A stretch of 5,126 nt of DNA from assembly GCA_003662205.1 (NCBI GenBank), contig QMXQ01000118.1, positions 1-5,126 of the forward strand, in the 5' to 3' direction. The notes under the pieces are model-generated. The model saw only the letters and a list, made by a program, of their open reading frames with translations. It had not been told where the DNA came from and ran no database searches. Of the stretch, positions 1 through 4,212 are shown piece by piece (position 1 is the stretch's first letter; each line of letters starts with the position of its first letter). Source of the DNA: Candidatus Bathyarchaeota archaeon (GTDB lineage Archaea > Thermoproteota > Bathyarchaeia > TCS64). The position numbers and the translations under genes were made by a program.

Positions 1-69
1 GTCGAGGTCGAGGACCAGCTCGCCCCTACGGATGAGGCGTTCATCGATCTCCCTCCAGTCGGTCGCCAT
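1..69 (-). CDS. Partial CDS, N-terminus of a probable archaeal IS transposase
   Basis: Reading the minus strand from the ATG at 69-67 gives 23 uninterrupted codons to the window edge, so only the N-terminus is visible. The peptide begins M-A-T-D-W-R-E-I-D and ends RRGELVLDLD. A DW...(N/D)E.L(V/I)RRGE(L/I)(L)LD(L/F)D opening is, from memory, typical of a family of archaeal DDE transposases found in many methanogens and Thermoproteota; this recognition rests on a short stretch and no catalytic residue is in view. The base composition is G+C-rich like the purB and etf genes and unlike the AT-rich gene that starts 79 bp away in the opposite direction. No clear Shine-Dalgarno site precedes the ATG, so the transcript may be leaderless. 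I could not recognise a terminal inverted repeat in 70-148. Alternatively this is the start of an unrelated hypothetical protein. Confidence 0.5.
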   Translation of the reverse strand, partial: MATDWREIDERLIRRGELVLDLD

Positions 70-92
70 AGAGAAAGTATTAAGAGAATCGC

Positions 93-100
93 GCAATAAA
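93..100 (-). promoter_or_regulatory. Possible TATA box for the partial transposase gene
   Basis: On the minus strand the sequence TTTATTGC lies about 28 bp upstream of the ATG at 69. That is the archaeal TATA-to-start distance expected for a leaderless transcript, and no ribosome binding site is seen, which fits. The match to the TTTATATA-type consensus is only partial and the region is AT-rich, so chance is a real possibility. Confidence 0.22.
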
Positions 101-121
101 TGTTACGGATAATCCACAAAG

Positions 122-130
122 CATAATATT
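122..130 (+). promoter_or_regulatory. Possible TATA box for the AT-rich orphan gene
   Basis: CATAATATT is preceded by the purine-containing ACAAAG, which could act as a BRE, and is centred about 23-26 bp before the ATG at 149. No Shine-Dalgarno motif lies in the pyrimidine-rich stretch before the start, so a leaderless transcript starting at or near the ATG is plausible. TAATATTA at 124-131 is a perfect 8-bp palindrome. The surrounding AT-richness makes chance matches likely. Confidence 0.32.
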
Positions 131-148
131 ACTCACGCTATTTCTTTG

Positions 149-703
149 ATGGTTGGTCAGAAATTGAAGTTTGAAATCATATCTGGGTATTTAATAGAAA
201 ACGGTAAAGCAACTAAATCAGTACGTATTCCTCAGCGTATTACCTGGGGCTTCAAAGGTTATAATTTGAAGCAGTTAGCTGAGCAAGTCGCTCAAGCTAT
301 CGATATATTGCCTTCCATAGATAAAAAACTGCGAAAATCCTTAGAATATTATAATCATGCCCTATTTCTAGATAAAATTCGAGTAGAATATGCATTAAAA
401 GAACCAGAGCAAGTGAACTATCTTTTAGCAGATATTGTTTTAAATTTAAATAAAAGCGTCTCTGTACTAATAGGAGAGCCGAAAGATAGAGATTATCACG
501 ACAATCTGAAAAAATACGGAATTGACATGGCTCCTTTCCGAAGAGCTATCAGTAAGTTAAGAAGAATACGAAATGAATGGGATGTCGCACATCATCACAT
601 CACAAAAAAACAATTAGACCGATTAAAATCGGTCATGAAGGAATCATTTGATACTACTAAAAACGTGATTCTACAATATTCTAAATATTATGACGGAACT
701 TGA
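149..703 (+). CDS. Orphan AT-rich gene, possible HEPN-like (abortive-infection type) protein
   Basis: This 184-residue protein is of no family I can name with certainty. A TTG lies one codon upstream at 146, but the ATG at 149 is the better start. The protein has no signal peptide or membrane segment and is charged, with predicted helices from about residue 40 to the end. Near residues 137-150 it reads LRRIRNEWDVAHHHI. This R-N-x5-H arrangement (R141, N142, H148) after a basic helix resembles the Rx4-6H active-site motif of HEPN domains, which occur in RNase toxins, abortive-infection proteins and CRISPR-associated nucleases. A second helical block (about residues 60-110) could supply the other half of a HEPN bundle. 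By eye the gene is about one-third G+C, whereas all neighbours are very G+C-rich, and its codons (AAA, TTA, AAT) differ from theirs, which points to horizontal acquisition. No MNT-type antitoxin partner is adjacent, so a toxin-antitoxin role is not supported here. The HEPN assignment is tentative; the open reading frame itself is convincing. Confidence 0.72.
   Translation: MVGQKLKFEIISGYLIENGKATKSVRIPQRITWGFKGYNLKQLAEQVAQAIDILPSIDKKLRKSLEYYNHALFLDKIRVEYALKEPEQVNYLLADIVLNLNKSVSVLIGEPKDRDYHDNLKKYGIDMAPFRRAISKLRRIRNEWDVAHHHITKKQLDRLKSVMKESFDTTKNVILQYSKYYDGT
617..634. repeat. Inverted repeat inside the orphan gene (8-bp arms, 2-bp spacer)
   Basis: GACCGATT and AATCGGTC are perfect reverse complements separated by AA. 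In RNA this would fold as a 6-bp stem (GACCGA/UCGGUC) with a 6-nt loop. It lies within the coding region, about 70 nt before the stop codon, and encodes part of a lysine/arginine-rich helix. It may be chance, a mRNA hairpin or an operator-like site; nothing in the sequence distinguishes these. Confidence 0.4.
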
Positions 704-704
704 A

Positions 705-711
705 TTTTTTT
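705..711 (+). terminator. Oligo-T terminator after the orphan gene
   Basis: A run of seven T begins one base after the TGA stop codon, with no hairpin before it. Archaeal RNA polymerase terminates on oligo-T tracts in the non-template strand, so this is a good candidate. It would stop plus-strand transcription before it runs antisense into purB. Confidence 0.5.
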
Positions 712-719
712 CGCAGAAA

Positions 720-735
720 GAATTAAAGAAAATTT
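720..735 (-). terminator. T-rich terminator after purB
   Basis: Immediately after the purB TGA, the minus strand reads AAATTTTCTTTAATTCTTTC, a set of closely spaced T runs without a stable hairpin. This fits archaeal intrinsic termination. With the T7 run on the other strand it forms a roughly 32-bp convergent intergenic region that insulates the two genes. Confidence 0.45.
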
Positions 736-2094
736 TCACTTTTCTTGCGGAAAACGGCCTCTGAGAGCCCCGATCACCCTGTCCACCTGCTCGACGGCGG
801 TCCCCAGGTAGTTCTCGGGCTTGAGCCAATCGTCCAGCTCCTCCGCCGTCACGAGCTTGGACGCCTCGGGGTCCTCCAGCATCACCTCCCGGAGGCTCCG
901 CCTCTCGTCCCAGCACTTCATCGCGAGGCGGCGGAGCATCTCGTGGGCCTCCTGCCTGCCGACGCCCTTCCGGACGAGTTCGAGCATGACCCGCTCGGTG
1001 AGGCAGAGGCCGAGGGTGAGGTCGAGGTTACGGCGGATGTTCTCGTAGTCGAACACGAGGCCCCTGAGGATGGAGGTCGCCTGCCGGAGGATGTAGTCGG
1101 TGAGGATGAACCCCTCGGGGATGGTGATCCGCTCAAGGGAGGAGTTGGAGAGGTCCCGCTCGTGCTCGAGGGCGATGGTCTCCAGGGAGGGGATGACGCT
1201 GGCACGGATCACCCGCGCCAGGCCGCAGACCCGCTCGCTCTTGTGGGGGTTCCGTTTCTGGGGCATCGTCGAGGAGCCTACCTGGCCCCGGCGGAAGGGC
1301 TCGAAGACCTCGGCGACCTCCGTCCGCTGCAGGTTCCTGATCTCCCTCCCCACCTTGTCGAGGGTCCCCGCGATGAGCGCCAGCAGGCACTGGAGCTCCG
1401 CGTGGCGGTCCCGCTGCACGATCTGGCTCGCGATCATCACGGGCCGGAGCCCGAGGCGCTCCATCGTGAGCCTCTGGACCTCGAAGCCCTTATCCCCGAA
1501 GCCCGCCATGGTGCCGACGGCGCCGCTCATCTTCCCCACCAGGATGCGCCCTCGGACCTCCTCGAGCCGATCGAGGTGCCTCGCCACCTCCGCGGCCCAG
1601 ATGGCGAACTTCATCCCGTAGGTGGTGGGGAGGGCGTGCTGCCCATGGGTCCTGCCGATGCAGATGGTCTCCCGGTGGGCCTCCGCCTGGTCGAGGAGGA
1701 CGCGGAGGAGCTCCAGGAGGTCGTCCTCCAAGATTCTGAGGGCGTCCCTGAGCTGGAGGGCGAGGGCGGTGTCGACGATGTCGTAGCTGGTGGCGCCGAG
1801 GTGGACGTAGTTGCCGGCGTCGCCGTCGCAGACCTCCGTGAGGGCGCGGACCACGGCCATGACGTCGTGGTGTATCTCCCTCTCGATCTCCTTCACCCGC
1901 TCCAGCCTGACGACGCCGACCTTCGCCTTCCTCTCGATCTCCGCCGCCGCCTCCCGGGGGACGGAGCCGAGCTGGGCGTGGGCCCAGGCGAGGGCAGCCT
2001 CGACGTCGAGCCACTTCTGGAGCTTGGCCTCCTCCGTGAAGACGCTCCTCATCTCGGGGTAGAAGTATCTGAACTCTATGGGGTGGACGGGCAT
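736..2094 (-). CDS. purB: Adenylosuccinate lyase
   Basis: The 452-residue protein is the usual length for archaeal PurB. This cytosolic homotetrameric enzyme of the fumarase/aspartase superfamily acts twice in purine synthesis: it cleaves SAICAR to AICAR plus fumarate, and adenylosuccinate to AMP plus fumarate. The N-terminus reads MPVHPIEFRYFYPEM, the typical PurB opening. Conserved blocks follow: IHHDVMAVV (about 75-82), HLGATSYDIVDTA (98-110), GRTHGQHALPTTYG (147-160, with the catalytic-region histidines H150 and H153), and the superfamily signature GSSTMPQKRNP (273-283, with the catalytic serine loop). The C-terminal ADSL_C domain is recognisable from about 365 to 445 (VGRQEAHEMLRRLAMK ... 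ENYLGTA). The ATG at 2094 is preferred over an in-frame ATG at 2184. It matches the family N-terminus and is preceded by GAGGGGAT, a 7-of-8 match to the GAGGTGAT Shine-Dalgarno. The longer form would add 30 residues with no family counterpart and run through the divergent TATA box. Related lyases (argininosuccinate lyase, carboxymuconate cycloisomerase) fit the motifs less well. It diverges from the etf operon with no obvious functional link. Confidence 0.95.
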   Translation of the reverse strand: MPVHPIEFRYFYPEMRSVFTEEAKLQKWLDVEAALAWAHAQLGSVPREAAAEIERKAKVGVVRLERVKEIEREIHHDVMAVVRALTEVCDGDAGNYVHLGATSYDIVDTALALQLRDALRILEDDLLELLRVLLDQAEAHRETICIGRTHGQHALPTTYGMKFAIWAAEVARHLDRLEEVRGRILVGKMSGAVGTMAGFGDKGFEVQRLTMERLGLRPVMIASQIVQRDRHAELQCLLALIAGTLDKVGREIRNLQRTEVAEVFEPFRRGQVGSSTMPQKRNPHKSERVCGLARVIRASVIPSLETIALEHERDLSNSSLERITIPEGFILTDYILRQATSILRGLVFDYENIRRNLDLTLGLCLTERVMLELVRKGVGRQEAHEMLRRLAMKCWDERRSLREVMLEDPEASKLVTAEELDDWLKPENYLGTAVEQVDRVIGALRGRFPQEK

Positions 2095-2102
2095 ATCCCC
2101 TC
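2095..2102 (-). promoter_or_regulatory. Shine-Dalgarno site fixing the purB start
   Basis: Minus-strand GAGGGGAT abuts the ATG at 2094 and differs from GAGGTGAT by one base. The GAGG core ends 4 nt before the ATG, a short but usable spacing. It supports the shorter 452-residue form of PurB. Confidence 0.5.
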
Positions 2103-2150
2103 GCGAATACTGCTCGGCTTGGATCAGATAAGCCTTCTCGGCGCCGCGAC

Positions 2151-2164
2151 CCCGAATTTTTATA
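2151..2164 (+). promoter_or_regulatory. BRE/TATA promoter of the etfB-etfA-glcD operon
   Basis: The only AT-rich island in this G+C-rich intergenic region reads CCCGAATTTTTATA. CCCGAA fits the position of an archaeal B-recognition element and TTTTTATA (2157-2164) fits the TATA box. With the normal 25-27 bp spacing, transcription would start near 2186, giving a leader of about 25 nt before the ATG at 2211. This is strong evidence for an archaeal-type promoter driving the operon. Confidence 0.65.
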
Positions 2165-2167
2165 CGG
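2155..2167 (-). promoter_or_regulatory. Possible purB TATA box, shared element with the etf promoter
   Basis: Read on the minus strand the same AT-rich block gives GTATAAAAATT. If used by TBP in this orientation it would place transcription initiation near 2135, leaving about 40 nt of leader before the purB ATG. A second weaker option is CTTATCTG (minus strand, about 2135-2128), roughly 35-40 bp from the ATG. Either is possible; the sequence does not decide. Confidence 0.3.
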
Positions 2168-2210
2168 AGGGGGAGAGCATTCATAAGAAGTTCGCGCTGG
2201 ATGGGATGAG

Positions 2211-3008
2211 ATGGGCGACGGATTGAACATTATCGTCTGCATCAAGCAGGTTCCGGAGACGACGGAGGTGGAGATCGACCCCGAGACGGGGAGGCTGAGG
2301 CGGGAGGATGTCGCCGCCGTCATCAACCCCTTCGACGAGTACGCCGTGGAGGAGGGGCTCCGGCTGAGGGAGAGGTACGGCGGCACCGTGAAGGTCGTCA
2401 CCATGGGCCCCCCGATGGCGGAGGCGGCACTGCGCGACGCCGTCGCGATGGGCTGCGACGAGGCGTGGCTCGCGACCGACCGGGCCTTCGCCGGCGCCGA
2501 CACCCTCGCGACGAGCTACACCCTCGGCCTCTGCATCGGGAGGATGGCCCCCTACGACCTCATCATCTGCGGGCTGAAGACGACGGACGGCGACACGGGC
2601 CAGGTCGGACCCGAGCTCGCGGACCACCTCGGCATACCCCACATCTGCTACGTCAACAAGGTCCTGGAGGTCTCCGACGGCAGGATACGGGTGACGCGGA
2701 TGCTGGACGACGGCGTCGAAACCCTGGAGGCGCCCCTCCCCGCCCTGATAACCGTCACGAAGGAGATCAACCAGCCCCGGCTGGCGACCCTCCGAGGCAG
2801 GCTCAAGGCAAGGAAGACGGAGATCCACCGGCTGACGTCGAAGGACGTCGACGGCGACCCCGAGAGATTCGGCCTGGACGGCTCCGCCACCCGCGTCATC
2901 AAGGTCTTCACGCCGGAGCCCCCGGCCGGCGGCGAGGTGGTGGAGGGCTCCCCCGACGAGCTGGCGGAGAGGATACTGGAGAAGCTCATCGAGTGCAAGG
3001 TGATCTGA
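2211..3008 (+). CDS. etfB: Electron transfer flavoprotein, beta subunit (FixA/bifurcating-like)
   Basis: This 265-residue EtfB partners EtfA in a heterodimeric flavoprotein that passes electrons between dehydrogenases and acceptors in the cytoplasm. Recognisable in order: NIIVCIKQVPETTEVEIDPETG (6-27, the standard EtfB opening), INPFDEYAVEEGLRLRE (38-54), GADTLATSYTLG (95-106), DGDTGQVGPELADHLGIP (126-143) and KEINQPRLATLRGRLKARK (184-202). The DGDTxQVGP block is the nucleotide-loop form I associate with FixA and clostridial bifurcating ETFs; classical mitochondrial-type EtfB has a DDDxNQTGQM-like loop there. This suggests a second FAD rather than AMP in the beta subunit, but that is inference. 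The ATG at 2211 gives a MGDGLNII start; a TTG at 2223 would give MNIIVCIKQVP, closer to the family's usual first residue, so the true start may be 12 nt downstream. The stop is separated from the etfA ATG by a single base, and the etfA ribosome binding site lies inside its last codons, which implies translational coupling. Confidence 0.93.
   Translation: MGDGLNIIVCIKQVPETTEVEIDPETGRLRREDVAAVINPFDEYAVEEGLRLRERYGGTVKVVTMGPPMAEAALRDAVAMGCDEAWLATDRAFAGADTLATSYTLGLCIGRMAPYDLIICGLKTTDGDTGQVGPELADHLGIPHICYVNKVLEVSDGRIRVTRMLDDGVETLEAPLPALITVTKEINQPRLATLRGRLKARKTEIHRLTSKDVDGDPERFGLDGSATRVIKVFTPEPPAGGEVVEGSPDELAERILEKLIECKVI
2997..3005 (+). promoter_or_regulatory. Shine-Dalgarno site for etfA, embedded in the end of etfB
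   Basis: AAGGTGATC includes GGTGATC, an exact complement of the 3' end of prokaryotic 16S rRNA (GAUCACC). Its GGTG core ends 7 nt before the etfA ATG. Placement within the final codons of etfB indicates coupled translation and equal production of the two subunits. Confidence 0.65.
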
Positions 3009-3009
3009 G

Positions 3010-4212
3010 ATGAGCGAGGAGAGCCCCATATCAGTCTCAAGGGAGAAGTGCGTGGGCTGCGGCCTCTGCGTCTCCGCCTGCCCCTTCGGCGCCATCACCC
3101 TGGTGGACGAGTTCCCGGTCATCAGCGACGAGTGCCGGCTCTGCGGCGCCTGCGTGGAGGCCTGCCCGGAGGGCGCCATCACGATCAGGGAGACGCGGAA
3201 GGAGGTCGACCTCTCCGCCTACAGGGGGGTCCTCATCTACGCGGAGCAGAGGCGGGGAGAGATCCACCCCGTCGCCTACGAGCTCCTGGGGAAAGGGAGA
3301 GAGCTCGCGGATCAGCTGGGGGAGCCCCTATACGCCGTCATCATCGGGAGCGGCGTCAGACGGGGGGCCGAGGAGCTGGCGATCCGGGGCGCGGACAAGG
3401 TCTTCGTCTACGACCACCCCGCCCTCGCCGACTTCCGGGACGACCCCTACTCGGCGCTGCTGGTGGAGCTGGTCCAGGAGGAGAAGCCGAGCATCTTCCT
3501 CATCGGCGCCACCGCCATAGGCAGGTCCCTAGGGCCGAAGGTGGCCGCCCGCCTGGGGACCGGGCTGACGGCGGACTGCACCGGCCTGGAGATCGACCCC
3601 GAGACACGGCTGCTGGTGCAGACCCGGCCGGCCTTCGGCGGCAACATCATGGCGACCATCATCTGCCCCGACAGGCGGCCGCAGATGGCCACCGTCCGCT
3701 ACAAGGTGATGCCTGAGGCCGAGCCGGACCCGACCCGGAGAGGGGAGATCGTGGAGAAGCCCGTGGACGTGGCCCGCCTCCCCGACAGGGTCAAGGTCCT
3801 CGGCTTCCAGCCGGCGGCGGACGAGGTGAGCATCGTCGACGCCGACATCATCGTCTCGGGCGGCAAGGGCCTCGGAGACCCGAAGGGGTTCGAGCTCATA
3901 GAGGAGCTCGCCCACATCCTCGGCGGGGCCGTCGGCGCGAGCAGGCCGACCGTCGACGAGGGCTGGATCGAGTACCGCCACCAGGTGGGGCTGAGCGGCC
4001 GGACGGTCCGGCCGAAGCTCTACCTGGCCTGCGGCATCTCCGGGGCGGTCCAGCACCTGGCGGGGATGAAGACCTCCGACGTCATCATCTCCATCAACAA
4101 GGACCCCGAGGCGCCCATCCTCCGCGTCTCATCCCTCGGAGCCGTCGGCGACCTCTACGAGGTCATCCCCCGCCTCATCGAGAAGATAAAGGAGTACAGG
4201 AAGCGTGGATGA
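3010..4212 (+). CDS. etfA: Electron transfer flavoprotein alpha subunit with N-terminal 2[4Fe-4S] ferredoxin domain
   Basis: The 400-residue protein is longer than a plain EtfA (about 310-340) because residues 1-60 form a ferredoxin domain. Two CxxCxxCxxxCP motifs are present, C14/C17/C20/C24 and C42/C45/C48/C52, enough for two [4Fe-4S] clusters. The EtfA N-terminal domain follows (about 68-250: GVLIYAEQRRGEIHPVAYELLGKGRELA, then GATAIGRSLGPKVAARLGTGLTADC at 166-190). The C-terminal FAD domain (about 260-395) includes VSGGKGLGDPKGFELIEELA, HQVGLSGRTVRPKLYLACGISG and AVQHLAGMKTSDVIISINKDPEAPI. These bind the alpha-FAD. Two family positions vary: GGKG where GGRG is common, and GLSG where GQTG is common. 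Fused ferredoxin domains are known in EtfA proteins of bifurcating complexes such as LctC (lactate) and CarE (caffeyl-CoA) of Acetobacterium woodii, where they carry electrons to or from ferredoxin. The start is set by the strong GGTGATC site. The gene is 1 nt after etfB and overlaps the next gene by 8 nt. The protein is cytosolic, with no signal peptide or membrane segment. Confidence 0.95.
   Translation: MSEESPISVSREKCVGCGLCVSACPFGAITLVDEFPVISDECRLCGACVEACPEGAITIRETRKEVDLSAYRGVLIYAEQRRGEIHPVAYELLGKGRELADQLGEPLYAVIIGSGVRRGAEELAIRGADKVFVYDHPALADFRDDPYSALLVELVQEEKPSIFLIGATAIGRSLGPKVAARLGTGLTADCTGLEIDPETRLLVQTRPAFGGNIMATIICPDRRPQMATVRYKVMPEAEPDPTRRGEIVEKPVDVARLPDRVKVLGFQPAADEVSIVDADIIVSGGKGLGDPKGFELIEELAHILGGAVGASRPTVDEGWIEYRHQVGLSGRTVRPKLYLACGISGAVQHLAGMKTSDVIISINKDPEAPILRVSSLGAVGDLYEVIPRLIEKIKEYRKRG

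Noticed and set aside
2095..2184. 30-residue N-terminal extension of PurB from an upstream in-frame ATG at 2184
   Set aside because: The family N-terminus begins at MPVHPIEF, a Shine-Dalgarno-like GAGGGGAT precedes the ATG at 2094, and the extension would translate through the TATA box region.
745..2226. Long open frame of 493 codons on the plus strand opposite purB
   Set aside because: It is the antisense shadow of purB. G+C-rich codon bias removes stops from the opposite strand; the translation is low-complexity (rich in Leu, Val, Gly, Glu, Asp) with no recognisable domain, while the minus strand encodes a textbook PurB.
1490..2503. Minus-strand open frame of 337 codons spanning the purB 5' part and the start of etfB
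   Set aside because: It crosses the divergent promoter and reads out of frame through purB and antisense through etfB. The product is Ser/Arg/Pro/Gly-rich with no family resemblance.
2181..3182. Minus-strand open frame of 333 codons opposite etfB and the ferredoxin part of etfA
   Set aside because: It is antisense to two clear ETF genes; the translation has no domain and its length is explained by the G+C bias.
3048..3716. Plus-strand open frame of 222 codons in another frame of etfA
   Set aside because: The Arg/Gly/Pro-rich product is a frame-shifted reading of etfA, whose own frame has intact ferredoxin and ETF motifs.
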